A stretch of 64,000 nucleotides of DNA from Lentisphaeria bacterium UBA4640. GTDB lineage: Bacteria > Verrucomicrobiota > Lentisphaeria > Victivallales > UBA1829. Each line of letters starts with the position of its first letter. Position 1 is the stretch's first letter. The notes under the pieces were generated by a model. The model searched no databases, was not told where the DNA came from, and saw only the letters and a list, made by a program, of their open reading frames with translations. Shown here one piece after another: positions 27,464 to 35,768 of this stretch. Made by a program: the position numbers and the translations under genes. The stretch is taken from NCBI GenBank assembly GCA_002405835.1, contig DHMO01000020.1:6990-70989 (forward strand). Direction: 5' to 3'.

Positions 27464-28111
27464 ATGGGACTTCTGAGAGCCGGAATCAATTTCGAGCTGA
27501 AAAGCCGATCCGATTCCGGCTCAATTGTTTTTATACACGGTCTTTTCATGCCGTCCGCAATCATGCTCCCGCTCGCCGGACGTTTGAACAGCAAAGGTTT
27601 TCACTGTTACGGTTATGATTATCCGACTTGCCGCAGACGCGTTCCGGACCACGGATGCGAACTTGCCGAAGTGCTCACCAGCTTTCCCATCGCAAAATTC
27701 CATCTTGTCACCCACAGCATGGGCGGTCTGATTCTCCGTTCCGCACTGGAACACTCACCGGAACTTGCGGAACGGATCGGACGCATCGTCATGATTGCCC
27801 CGCCGAACCGCGGATCGGATCTCGCGCTGAAATGGCTGAACCGGCTTTCATTTGCGCACAGGCTGGTCACTCCCCTCCCCGATCTCAGCTCCGGCAAGGA
27901 GAGTCCGGTTCACTCGCTTCATATTCCATCCGGTCTTGAAATCGGGATTCTCGCCGCGGAAAACGACCATGCTGTCAAAGTTGAACAGACGCACCTCGAA
28001 ATGGAACAGGCGCATTGCATCCTCCCGGGACGCCATACCAACATACTCTTCCGCGAAGATACGGCGGAAGCGGTGGAAAAATTTCTCCGGACAGGGAAAT
28101 TTTCCATCTGA
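27464..28111 (+). CDS. Alpha/beta hydrolase, lipase/esterase-like
   Basis: 215 residues with FIHGLF (oxyanion strand), nucleophile elbow THSMGG, and candidate acid and base residues in AENDHAVK and LPGRHTN. Resembles small PGAP1/lipase-like serine hydrolases. No signal peptide. It starts 9 nt after fabH with no obvious separate promoter, so it may be read with the fatty-acid genes; a role in lipid metabolism is inference. Confidence 0.75.
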   Translation: MGLLRAGINFELKSRSDSGSIVFIHGLFMPSAIMLPLAGRLNSKGFHCYGYDYPTCRRRVPDHGCELAEVLTSFPIAKFHLVTHSMGGLILRSALEHSPELAERIGRIVMIAPPNRGSDLALKWLNRLSFAHRLVTPLPDLSSGKESPVHSLHIPSGLEIGILAAENDHAVKVEQTHLEMEQAHCILPGRHTNILFREDTAEAVEKFLRTGKFSI

Positions 28112-28176
28112 ATTCAGTTAACATTTCCCTGTTTTTTGCTATTCTGCTGTATACACTTTTAATGAAAGGGTCCAGC

Positions 28177-28536
28177 ATGAAAATCACAAAACAGCTGTTG
28201 AAAAAAGCACATCGAGCCTCGTTTGAGAACGAAAAATCCATCAGAAAAAGCAAAGAGTGTCTCTGCTTTCACTGCAACAACCTCTTTCCGTCTTCAGAGA
28301 TTCAGGACTGGGTCAATGATGCACACGGGCGGACGGCATTGTGCCCTTACTGCGGCATTGATTCCGTCATCGGCGATGAAGCCGGCTACCCATTCACGGA
28401 AAAATTCATTCTTGCAATGAACGGTTATTGGTTCGGACTTCAGAAACCGATCGGAGAAAAGAGAAAATACGAATATATTGTCATCAAGATTGATGAGAAC
28501 GAGGCTCTCCGGAAGGCGGAAGAAGACTTGGAATAA
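28177..28536 (+). CDS. Small zinc-ribbon protein of unknown function
   Basis: 119 residues with CFHC (~30-33) and CPYC (~61-64), a four-Cys zinc-binding pair, and an acidic helical C-terminus. Similar small proteins are annotated as cytoplasmic hypothetical proteins; no function is assignable. The ATG at 28177 follows AAAGGG; the open frame upstream has no ribosome site and covers the end of the hydrolase gene. A strong hairpin follows. Confidence 0.65.
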   Translation: MKITKQLLKKAHRASFENEKSIRKSKECLCFHCNNLFPSSEIQDWVNDAHGRTALCPYCGIDSVIGDEAGYPFTEKFILAMNGYWFGLQKPIGEKRKYEYIVIKIDENEALRKAEEDLE

Positions 28537-28559
28537 TTTGCAGAACACTACAGAAAACT

Positions 28560-28598
28560 CGGTCTCCGAAGAGATGCAATACCTTTCTTCGGGGACCG
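28560..28598 (+). terminator. Long hairpin after the zinc-ribbon gene
   Basis: CGGTCTCCGAAGA and TCTTCGGGGACCG form a 13-bp stem with one G-U pair around a 13-nt loop. Only a weak T run follows. Confidence 0.5.
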
Positions 28599-28670
28599 TG
28601 CGCTTTCTAATTGCAGACAGCAGCGTCTTGCGGATCAGCTGCCTGAAATGCTCCAGCAATGCTTTAAAAT

Positions 28671-28703
28671 AAAAAAGGAACTCCTTTTTGAAGGGAGTTC
28701 CTT
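28671..28703 (-). terminator. Rho-independent terminator of rplM-rpsI
   Basis: AAGGAACTCC and GGAGTTCCTT form a perfect 10-bp stem (28675-28703). On the minus strand the stem is followed by TTTTTTATTTT. Confidence 0.9.
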
Positions 28704-28725
28704 GAATGATTCCGGAAAATCGAAA

Positions 28726-29118
28726 TCAGCGCTTGGAGAACTGGAAGCGTCTTCTTGCGCCCGGCTGACCGGGTTTCTTACGTTCTTTCTCACGAGCATC
28801 ACGGGTCAGCATGCCGTTAGCCTTGAGCTGAGCCTTGCAAGCCTCTTCGTCATGTTTGACGAGAGCGCGGGCAATACCGTGACGGACAGCGCCCGCCTGA
28901 CCGGCTTTTCCGCCGCCGGCAACAGTCGCTTTGACGTCGATCTTGCCGGAGAAACCGGTGACCGCGAGCGGCTGGAGGATGTATCCGCGGAGAGCCTCGG
29001 TATTGAAATATTCTTCAAAGGCTTTGCCGTTGACGGTGATCTTGCCGGATCCTTCGGCGATCACGACTCTGGCGCTGGCGCATTTTCTGCGTCCGGTTGT
29101 ACGGAGTTCAGTGCTCAT
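28726..29118 (-). CDS. rpsI: Small ribosomal subunit protein uS9
   Basis: 130 residues with TGRRKCASARV at the start, GGGKAGQAGAVRHGIARAL in the middle and the diagnostic GARRRFQFSKR C-terminus that reaches the P-site tRNA. Translated after rplM, the standard L13-S9 pair. Confidence 0.97.
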   Translation of the reverse strand: MSTELRTTGRRKCASARVVIAEGSGKITVNGKAFEEYFNTEALRGYILQPLAVTGFSGKIDVKATVAGGGKAGQAGAVRHGIARALVKHDEEACKAQLKANGMLTRDAREKERKKPGQPGARRRFQFSKR

Positions 29119-29129
29119 TCCATATCTCC

Positions 29130-29555
29130 TTATTTAACCGTTTCAGGTTTCTGAGCGGCGTGCGGATGCTCGGCGCCGGCGTAGACTTTCAGTTTGCGAT
29201 ACTGCGCTCTGGCGAGACGGCCCTTGGGAAGCATTCCCCAGACGGCGTCGCGGATCAGGCGCTCCGGATTGGTCTCGCGGACATAAGCCGCGGTCTTTTC
29301 CGTGCGGCCGCTGCGGTAGCCGGAGTAGTCAACATAGACTTTGCCGGTCTCTTTCGCACCGGTGAGGAGCGCCTTGTCGGCGTTGATCACGATGACGAAT
29401 TTACCCGTATCAACATGCGGGGTATAGGTCGGGCAATCTTTGCCGCGAAGAGCGTTGACGATCTTTACAGCAAGGCGTCCAACGGGGACGTTCTCTGCGT
29501 CAAACACGATGTGCTTGCGCTCAATTTCTCCTGCTTTTGCAAGAAAAGTTTTCAT
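29130..29555 (-). CDS. rplM: Large ribosomal subunit protein uL13
   Basis: 141 residues; HIVFDAENVPVGRLA, VDTGKFVIVINADK and GMLPKGRLARAQYRKLKVY are uL13 signatures. First gene of the rplM-rpsI operon on the minus strand, 11 nt ahead of rpsI. Leader of about 130 nt from the promoter at 29685-29712. Confidence 0.97.
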   Translation of the reverse strand: MKTFLAKAGEIERKHIVFDAENVPVGRLAVKIVNALRGKDCPTYTPHVDTGKFVIVINADKALLTGAKETGKVYVDYSGYRSGRTEKTAAYVRETNPERLIRDAVWGMLPKGRLARAQYRKLKVYAGAEHPHAAQKPETVK

Positions 29556-29684
29556 TATTCAGTTTCTCCGATTCGTGTTTTGTAATTTGTCCGCCTCCGG
29601 ACACAATCTATTGAACCGTTTTCCGCCAGGTCTGCGGTTCGCTCTTCCTTCCGTGATCGGGTAATACGGATTCAGGAACTAGAT

Positions 29685-29712
29685 AATTTACTCCGGATTT
29701 TAAAATTTACAA
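29685..29712 (-). promoter_or_regulatory. Promoter of rplM-rpsI
   Basis: Minus strand TTGTAA (29712-29707), 16-nt spacer, TAAATT (29690-29685). Confidence 0.5.
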
Positions 29713-29741
29713 GCGGATTTCCGGAAAAATCCGCTCATTTT

Positions 29742-30539
29742 TCAATCAAACGCTTCACCGCATTCAAAATAGCGGGTTTCAAGCCCGGCGAAACGCTCCT
29801 GCATCAGATCCGCCAGCAAACGCATTCCGTCGCGTTCGGAGGGAATGTGTCCGAGGATCATCAGAGCCTTGCGGAAGCCGAGCTGCGCGGCGTCGCGGGC
29901 GTATTCCGCCAGCTGCCATTCGCACGCTTCGCCCGTAAGAACAATATCGATCTCCGGGTTGCGGAGCTCCTCGAAGACTCCGCCCGGCGTGCCGAAACAG
30001 AGCGAAAGATTCGTGCAGGGAAGATCCATCGATCCGCTCACGCGGACGTGTCGTGCACCGAGTTTCTCCTCAATGCGTTTCAGGAGTTCGCGCGGTGTCA
30101 TCGGCGTGTTCAGACGGAAGCGGTTGACCGCCCAGCGCGGGCCGCGGATCCATTCGCCGTCAAGTTCCAGATATTTGGTCTCGCCTTCGCTGATCATATC
30201 TTTGAACTTGCAGTGCGGATGATCGTGATAACGCCAGACCGCAAGTCCGGTCTTTTCCAGCAGTTCGCGTTTCGCTTTGTAAACGGGGTCGTTCCCGAGT
30301 TCGGCGAAGTTGTCGTCCATGTGCGCATAGAACGTCGGCTCGTGGACAATCAGCAGTTCCGCACCCCATTCGTGAGCGGCGCGGATCACTGCGGGCGTCG
30401 CAAACATCGAAACAGCGACCTTGTGCACTTCCGTTTCCGGATTGCCGGTTTTAAGCGTGTCGCAAGTATCGGAATAGTCGTGGGTATCGCCGTCCGCACA
30501 CCAGCGGAACAACTCATTCATCAGAGACTGGATATTCAT
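29742..30539 (-). CDS. Nif3-like dinuclear metal centre protein
   Basis: 265 residues of the Nif3/GTP cyclohydrolase I type 2 family. Metal-ligand motifs are IVHEPTF near the N-terminus and GHIPSERDG near the C-terminus, in place of the more usual GHxxSE; a YHDHPHCK segment adds His residues. Function of the family is unsettled. It lies 11 nt downstream of epmA on the same strand, so is probably co-transcribed with efp-epmA. Confidence 0.75.
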   Translation of the reverse strand: MNIQSLMNELFRWCADGDTHDYSDTCDTLKTGNPETEVHKVAVSMFATPAVIRAAHEWGAELLIVHEPTFYAHMDDNFAELGNDPVYKAKRELLEKTGLAVWRYHDHPHCKFKDMISEGETKYLELDGEWIRGPRWAVNRFRLNTPMTPRELLKRIEEKLGARHVRVSGSMDLPCTNLSLCFGTPGGVFEELRNPEIDIVLTGEACEWQLAEYARDAAQLGFRKALMILGHIPSERDGMRLLADLMQERFAGLETRYFECGEAFD

Positions 30540-30550
30540 AATACAACCTT

Positions 30551-31483
30551 TCAGCCGATATCAAGCGGAAACGCTACATCGGCAAGAGTTTTTGCTCCGA
30601 AAAGAAGCATGACAATGCGGTCGAATCCGAGCGCACAGCCCGAAGAAGGCGGAATGCCGTAACGGATCGCTTCAAGAAATTCGGTCGCTTCGGGATACTC
30701 CGCAAAGCCGTTTTCCGCACGCTTCCTGTTGTATTTCAGGAACCGCGACTCCTGTTCGACAGGATCAATCAGTTCTCCGTAAGCATTCGCAACCTCCACG
30801 CCGTGAATGTAGATTTCCCAGCGTTCGGCGAGCGTCGGGTCTTCCGGCTTCGGGCGCGCGAAAGCGCCGAAACGGATCGGATAGTCGATCAGCACGCACG
30901 GTTTGTCTTTCGGCAGATTCGGCTCGACCCTTTCCACAAGAACGGTTTCAAACCGCGCCTCTTCCTCCGCGCAGAGATCGGCGTCCTCGCCGGCAAATTT
31001 GCGGAATGCCTCGCGGACGGGAATCAGTTCCCATTCCTGCGCAACGTCGCAGACTTCGGCGGGGACTTCAAGTTCCTTTGCCAGGTGGCGCACAAGCGCG
31101 ATGGTGAAATCCAGCATCTCGCGGTAATTTGAATTCGCCATATACCATTCAAGCATGGTGAACTCCTGCCGGTGAAGACGTCCGTTTTCACCCGCGCGGA
31201 AACAGGGTGCGAGTTCATAGATGCGTTTCATGCCGGCGGCAAGCAGACGTTTCATTTCCAGTTCAGGAGAGGAACGCAGAAAGAGTCCGCTTTCAAGACG
31301 CGGAGCTTCGATATATTCCTCCGCGGCGGGAGCGCGGATGGCGATGGGGGTTTCGACCTCAAAGAAGTCGTTGCGGCGGAAGAAATCGCGGGTAAGGGAA
31401 AGGGCATTCGAGCGGAACTCGAATGCCCTGATGCGATCGGACAGATAAGCCAGAGAATCAGGCTTTGTTGACGCGTTCGGCAT
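30551..31483 (-). CDS. epmA: EF-P beta-lysine ligase EpmA (GenX/PoxA-like)
   Basis: Class II lysyl-tRNA synthetase paralogue lacking the anticodon-binding domain, which attaches beta-lysine to elongation factor P. Motif 2 is seen in CFRAGENGRLHRQEFTMLEWY, motif 3 in GCALGFDRIVMLLFG, and motif 1 around FFEVETP. About 310 residues, the EpmA size. The start at 31483 overlaps the end of efp by 26 nt, since no later start fits; translation is probably coupled. Its target lies directly upstream. The companion aminomutase EpmB is not in the window. Confidence 0.88.
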   Translation of the reverse strand: MPNASTKPDSLAYLSDRIRAFEFRSNALSLTRDFFRRNDFFEVETPIAIRAPAAEEYIEAPRLESGLFLRSSPELEMKRLLAAGMKRIYELAPCFRAGENGRLHRQEFTMLEWYMANSNYREMLDFTIALVRHLAKELEVPAEVCDVAQEWELIPVREAFRKFAGEDADLCAEEEARFETVLVERVEPNLPKDKPCVLIDYPIRFGAFARPKPEDPTLAERWEIYIHGVEVANAYGELIDPVEQESRFLKYNRKRAENGFAEYPEATEFLEAIRYGIPPSSGCALGFDRIVMLLFGAKTLADVAFPLDIG

Positions 31484-32027
31484 ATTCGCCTGTACGGGTA
31501 TCAATCTTGATGGTGTCGCCGGTGTTGATGAAGAGCGGAACCATGAGTTCATAGCCGTTCTCGATCTTGGCGGGTTTCATGACGTTGGAGGAAGCCGTAT
31601 CGCCGCGTGCGCCCGGCTCGGTCTCGGCGATCACCGCGATGTACCAGGTCGGAAGGGTGATGTCGATCGGGGTGCCGTTGAAGAAAACGGCGCTGCAGAG
31701 AGCGTCTTCCACGAGGAATTTGCTCTTGTTGCCGAGTTTTTCGCCGGGGATGGTGATCTCTTCATAGGTTTCGGAATCAGAGAAGACGAAGTTGTCGCCT
31801 TCCTGATAGATGTAGTGCATTTCGCGCTCTTCGAGGTCGGGCTTGCCGACTTTGTCGACGGGGCGGAAGGTGCGGTCCATGCCGGCGCCGGTCACGAGGT
31901 TTTTGAGACGGCAGCGGTAGAGAGCCGTTCCTTTTCCGGGTTTGCAGAAGTCAAAGTCCGTGATGACCCACGGCTGACCGTCGATTTCGATTTTCAGTCC
32001 TTTTTTCAGATCAGATGCACTGTACAT
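31458..32027 (-). CDS. efp: Elongation factor P
   Basis: Relieves ribosome stalling at polyproline. 189 residues with the three-domain pattern; the N-terminal loop reads CKPGKGTALYRCRLKN, with the Lys of PGKG at the position that EpmA modifies. SSNVMKPAKIENG and GDTIKIDTRTGEY mark domain III. Own promoter at 32068-32096. The direct efp-epmA overlap supports the lysylation type of modification rather than rhamnosylation. Confidence 0.96.
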   Translation of the reverse strand: MYSASDLKKGLKIEIDGQPWVITDFDFCKPGKGTALYRCRLKNLVTGAGMDRTFRPVDKVGKPDLEEREMHYIYQEGDNFVFSDSETYEEITIPGEKLGNKSKFLVEDALCSAVFFNGTPIDITLPTWYIAVIAETEPGARGDTASSNVMKPAKIENGYELMVPLFINTGDTIKIDTRTGEYAERVNKA

Positions 32028-32067
32028 GGTTACCTCTTTTGAATTGAGTTTGCATTTAAAGCCTTAT

Positions 32068-32096
32068 AATATAGCACCGGAACGCTAAAAAAGCAA
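32068..32096 (-). promoter_or_regulatory. Promoter of efp-epmA
   Basis: Minus strand TTGCTT (32096-32091), 17-nt spacer, GTGC-TATATT (-10 at 32073-32068). Confidence 0.65.
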
Positions 32097-32192
32097 ATCA
32101 AAAAAAATTTTCCTTTCCCGCTTTATTTTCCGGAAAACGGATTTATATTGACAGATGATGCGATCCGCAACCTAACAGAGGAGAATATTTGT

Positions 32193-32636
32193 ATGGCTAA
32201 CAACGACAGTGTCTGTCTGAATCACCCCGATACCCCCGCAACCGCCCGCTGCGCAAGCTGCAGCAAACCGGTCTGCGCCCGATGCATCGTTCAGAAGAAC
32301 GGCAAGAACTACTGCTCGCAGAAATGTGCCGATCTCGCCGAACAGGGTGCCGCTCGCGTGGACAGCGTGCTCGACAACAAGCAGAAAGTCGAAAGAAAAG
32401 GACGCGCACGCAATATCATCATCGCAATCATCGTCCTCGCTGCCGTCGCCGGCGGAATCTGCTGGTACATGCATTACCGTGAAGAATCCAAGACTCTCGC
32501 CGAAGAGACCGACGACTTCTTCCAGAAGGCGGGAAAGAAACTCAACCGCGCAGCAAAAGATGCGAAAAAAAGCATCGAAGACGCCATGCCGTCAAGCTCA
32601 AGCTACAAACGCGACCGCGAAAATCTCGTAAAGTAA
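32193..32636 (+). CDS. B-box-like zinc-finger membrane protein
   Basis: 147 residues. The N-terminus has a B-box-type zinc module (C8, H11, C20, C23, C28, C31, C41, C45) like those found ahead of rhomboid or transporter domains. One transmembrane helix spans about 74-92, and a Lys-rich helical tail follows. Function unknown; the zinc module probably sits in the cytosol. ATG follows AGAGGAG. A TATATT at 32144-32149 is the likely -10, without a clear -35. The XRE-cupin gene starts 13 nt later. Confidence 0.7.
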   Translation: MANNDSVCLNHPDTPATARCASCSKPVCARCIVQKNGKNYCSQKCADLAEQGAARVDSVLDNKQKVERKGRARNIIIAIIVLAAVAGGICWYMHYREESKTLAEETDDFFQKAGKKLNRAAKDAKKSIEDAMPSSSSYKRDRENLVK

Positions 32637-32649
32637 AGGATTCTGCAAA

Positions 32650-33231
32650 GTGAACCTGCTGGAGCTCTCTCAAAACATCCGCCGTGTACGGCTGGCGCAG
32701 AAAATGACCGTCGAACAGCTGGCGAAGCAGAGCGGCTTCAGCAAAGGGTTCATCTCGCAGGTGGAAAACTTCCGCACAACGCCGTCGCTCAAAGCTCTTG
32801 AAAAAATCGCCGCGGCTCTCGGAATCGGGCTCGGCGATCTCTTCAGCGCCGACAGCCGCGGTGTGGAATTCTCCTTCAGCAGCGTCAACGACGGCGTGGA
32901 GCTCCTGCGCAACGACAGCGACCGTTACGGAATCCGCTATCTCGCCCTCGCACACAGCCAGCCCGGACGCAAGATGGATCCCTTTATTCTCGAATACACC
33001 TCAGCAGAGCCGCGCGAACTCATGCGTCACGATTCCGAAGAGTTCTTCGTGCTGCTCGAAGGCTCGCTCGACTACTGCATTTACGACGACCGCAACCCGC
33101 ACCGCATGAATCCCGGCGACACCGTGTACCTCAAAGCGAACATCCCGCACCGCGCGGCTCTCGCTCCGGGATGCTCCCGCGCAAAAGCAATGGTCGTCTA
33201 TTCCGAACCCGCAGACGCCGAGGTGAACTGA
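32650..33231 (+). CDS. XRE-type transcriptional regulator with C-terminal cupin
   Basis: N-terminal helix-turn-helix (about 9-64, TVEQLAKQSGFSKGFISQVEN) joined to a cupin-2 barrel (about 110-190) with RHDSEEFFVLLEG and MNPGDTVYLKANIPHRA, the two cupin motifs carrying metal-ligand His/Glu residues. This build is typical of PuuR-like regulators that bind a small metabolite. GTG start, 13 nt after the B-box gene. The unknown membrane protein begins 2 nt after its stop. Confidence 0.88.
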   Translation: MNLLELSQNIRRVRLAQKMTVEQLAKQSGFSKGFISQVENFRTTPSLKALEKIAAALGIGLGDLFSADSRGVEFSFSSVNDGVELLRNDSDRYGIRYLALAHSQPGRKMDPFILEYTSAEPRELMRHDSEEFFVLLEGSLDYCIYDDRNPHRMNPGDTVYLKANIPHRAALAPGCSRAKAMVVYSEPADAEVN

Positions 33232-33233
33232 AC

Positions 33234-34694
33234 ATGAAAATCTCCGCGGAAATCACCCAGCACGACAAGTTCCAGATCGAAATCAAAACAGTCTGCCCCA
33301 TCCGCAAGCACCAGCGGGTCAACGACTACTATGTCGACGCCTTTTTCTTTCTGCCGCGCAACCTCGCCATCAATTCGCACACCTACACCGGACGCGAATT
33401 CTACAACGATTTTTCCGAATACATCCGCTTCAAAACCCCATCCGTCAGTCTCGAAAAACTCGCCGCACCGGAAAATCCCGTTCTGCAGAGACTTTCCGGC
33501 TCCATCGCCAACCTGCCAGGATCGAAAGAGGAATTTTCACTTCACCTCAGGATGTTCTGCTCCATCGCCCGCTCCGCACTCCGTGACACGGCGACGCGGC
33601 TCGAAGCGCTTCAGCCGGACGACCAGGGCGTCGCTCTGCTCGATTACCTCAACTGGGCGCAGGCTCTGCTCGCCAACTTCCGCGACCTGCGCCGCAGACT
33701 GCTGCTTCAGCCGGAAGCCCTCGAACTCTACGACCTTGTCGACGAGTATCTGAGCATCGCACTCAACGGACGTCTTTACCGTCTCTGGAACAGATTTTCC
33801 CCGCTTGCCGGATTCGAACGCCAGTGCGCCATGATCGCGGAAGCCACACACGGGGAAATCGAATACCGCAAAAAACGGGGCTGTCCTTCCATCCCCGACG
33901 AACACAGCGACAATTCCGAAATGCTCTACCGCGAAAGCGCGCTCAAGAAAGCCATGGCGAGCATTCTCTTCCTGAAAGTCGCAACCCGCAAAGACGGCGT
34001 ATTCGTCGAGAACATGCTGCTTGCACTCTCCGCCGCCGTCGCGATGATCTTCGTCACAGCGATTTCTTTTGCATGGAAAGGACTGTTTCTCGAAGAGTTT
34101 TCCCTCTCCTTCTTTGTAGTCTGGGTCATTGCCTACATGTTCAAGGACCGGATCAAATCCCAGCTCCAGCTGTTCTGTCTGAACAAGCGCAGCCGTTACG
34201 CCTACGACTACCGCCAGAAGGTTTTCGACGGGTTCGGAAACGAAATCGGAATCTGCCGCGAAGGGTTCCGGCACTGTGACGGAAGCGACCTCAACGAAAC
34301 CATCACCGCCGTGCGGAACCGCACCACCCTGAGCAGACTCGAAGACGGTTCACAAAACGAAAACGTCATCGTCTACCGCAAGAAATTCGAACTGTTCGGA
34401 GACGCCTGCAAAAACATCTTCCGTGAATTCGACGTCAACAGCGTCGTAAACATCTACCGCATCAACGTCCTCCACTGGCTGTACAAGATGGACAATCCGA
34501 AACGGCTCATCTACTGCTCGGACGGCAAAACCGTGCGTCCGCTGAAAGCGCACCGCGACTACCATGTCAACATCATCCTGCGCTTCGGCGAAAAAGGCGG
34601 CGAAGAACAGTACGTCCGCTGCCGTCTCGTCCTCTGCCGCAACGGAATCCGCCGGCTCGAAACTTTCCCGCATGCCGGCAAACCGGAAAAATAA
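33234..34694 (+). CDS. Membrane protein of unknown function
   Basis: 486 residues, no family recognised. The first ~260 residues look cytosolic and helical; two adjacent hydrophobic segments lie at about 262-282 and 287-303; the last ~180 residues are soluble, including a repeated pattern of charged beta strands. The ATG at 33234, directly after the regulator's stop, is preferred over the open frame into the regulator gene. It is probably co-expressed with the XRE-cupin and B-box genes. Confidence 0.6.
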   Translation: MKISAEITQHDKFQIEIKTVCPIRKHQRVNDYYVDAFFFLPRNLAINSHTYTGREFYNDFSEYIRFKTPSVSLEKLAAPENPVLQRLSGSIANLPGSKEEFSLHLRMFCSIARSALRDTATRLEALQPDDQGVALLDYLNWAQALLANFRDLRRRLLLQPEALELYDLVDEYLSIALNGRLYRLWNRFSPLAGFERQCAMIAEATHGEIEYRKKRGCPSIPDEHSDNSEMLYRESALKKAMASILFLKVATRKDGVFVENMLLALSAAVAMIFVTAISFAWKGLFLEEFSLSFFVVWVIAYMFKDRIKSQLQLFCLNKRSRYAYDYRQKVFDGFGNEIGICREGFRHCDGSDLNETITAVRNRTTLSRLEDGSQNENVIVYRKKFELFGDACKNIFREFDVNSVVNIYRINVLHWLYKMDNPKRLIYCSDGKTVRPLKAHRDYHVNIILRFGEKGGEEQYVRCRLVLCRNGIRRLETFPHAGKPEK

Positions 34695-34714
34695 ACTTTA
34701 TTTTCCTCCGCGCC

Positions 34715-34742
34715 TTGATTTTTCCGGGAAAAACGCTATTTT
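34715..34742 (+). promoter_or_regulatory. Promoter of the Gfo/Idh/MocA pair
   Basis: TTGATT (34715-34720), 16-nt spacer, CGC-TATTTT (34737-34742). Confidence 0.5.
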
Positions 34743-34775
34743 AAAGCTGACATAATCAACAAACGAGGTATTCTC

Positions 34776-35759
34776 ATGAAACTTTGCATGATCGGAAAAC
34801 GCGGACATGCCTACTACGTGTTTGAAAGCATCCGCGAAGTCCCAGGAATTGAACTTCCCTGCGTCTCCTCCGGCTGCGGGGACGATCCGGAACCGCTTCT
34901 CAAAATGGCGCGCGACAACGGGTTCCAGCCTGAATTCCGCGCGGACTGGAAAGCCATGCTCGATGAATTCCGCCCCGATGTCCTCTGCATCGACGGTCCG
35001 TTTGAACTTCATGCGGAAATGTGCGCGGAGGCGCTGAAACGCAACATCAATGTCTTTTGCGAAAAACCGATCGCGCTTACGCTTGAGCAGTTCGAAAACA
35101 TCCGCGCCGCTTACGAAAAAAGCTCCGCGCGCATCGTCTCGATGGTCGGACTCCGCTACGAACCGGCGTTCTGCCAGGCGCACAAAATGGTCTGCGCGGG
35201 CGCAGTCGGAAAGGTCAAAACGGTTCGCGCGCAGAAATCCTACCGTCTCGGAACACGTCCGGATTTCTACAAACACCGTGCAACTTACGGCGGAACAATT
35301 CCGTGGGTCGGCAGTCATGCGCTCGACTGGATTCTCTGGTTTTCCGGCTCGGATTTCGAATCGGTCTCCGCAATCCAGACCACAGAAGACAACTTCGGGA
35401 ACGGTGATCTGGAAATTGCGGCGCACTGCCAGTTCCGCATGAAATCGGGCGTGCTTGCCTCCGCCGGAATCGACTATCTCCGTCCGGCCGCCGCGCCGAC
35501 GCACGGCGACGACCGCGTCCGCGTGGCGGGGACCGAGGGCGTCATTGAAGTCCGCGGAGGCAAAATTCATTACATCGGCAAAAACGGCGAACAGGTCATT
35601 GCGCCCGAAACTCCCGACCGCCGGCTTTTCTCCGACTTTCTGCTCGAACTTGCGGGCGGACGCCCCGGTCTCGTCAGCGACGATGAGACGTTCAAGCTCA
35701 CCCATGCGTGTCTGCTCGCCCAGAAAGCGGCGGATACCGGAACAACCATCTTTTTTTGA
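34776..35759 (+). CDS. Gfo/Idh/MocA-family oxidoreductase
   Basis: NAD(P)-dependent sugar dehydrogenase-like protein of 327 residues. The N-terminal fold is a modified Rossmann beginning MKLCMIGKRGHAYYVF, without the classical GxGxxG. FCEKPIALT (~91-99) is the family EKP motif, and GGTIPWVGSHALDWI carries the conserved Asp/His of the substrate site. Substrate unknown. First of two neighbouring but dissimilar family members. Confidence 0.85.
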   Translation: MKLCMIGKRGHAYYVFESIREVPGIELPCVSSGCGDDPEPLLKMARDNGFQPEFRADWKAMLDEFRPDVLCIDGPFELHAEMCAEALKRNINVFCEKPIALTLEQFENIRAAYEKSSARIVSMVGLRYEPAFCQAHKMVCAGAVGKVKTVRAQKSYRLGTRPDFYKHRATYGGTIPWVGSHALDWILWFSGSDFESVSAIQTTEDNFGNGDLEIAAHCQFRMKSGVLASAGIDYLRPAAAPTHGDDRVRVAGTEGVIEVRGGKIHYIGKNGEQVIAPETPDRRLFSDFLLELAGGRPGLVSDDETFKLTHACLLAQKAADTGTTIFF

Positions 35760-35768
35760 GGACACACC

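Noticed and set aside
28599..28670. A possible decayed coding end between the zinc-ribbon gene and the rpsI terminator
   Set aside because: One frame reads QRLADQLPEMLQQCF, but it is too short and has no start or family match to support a pseudogene call.
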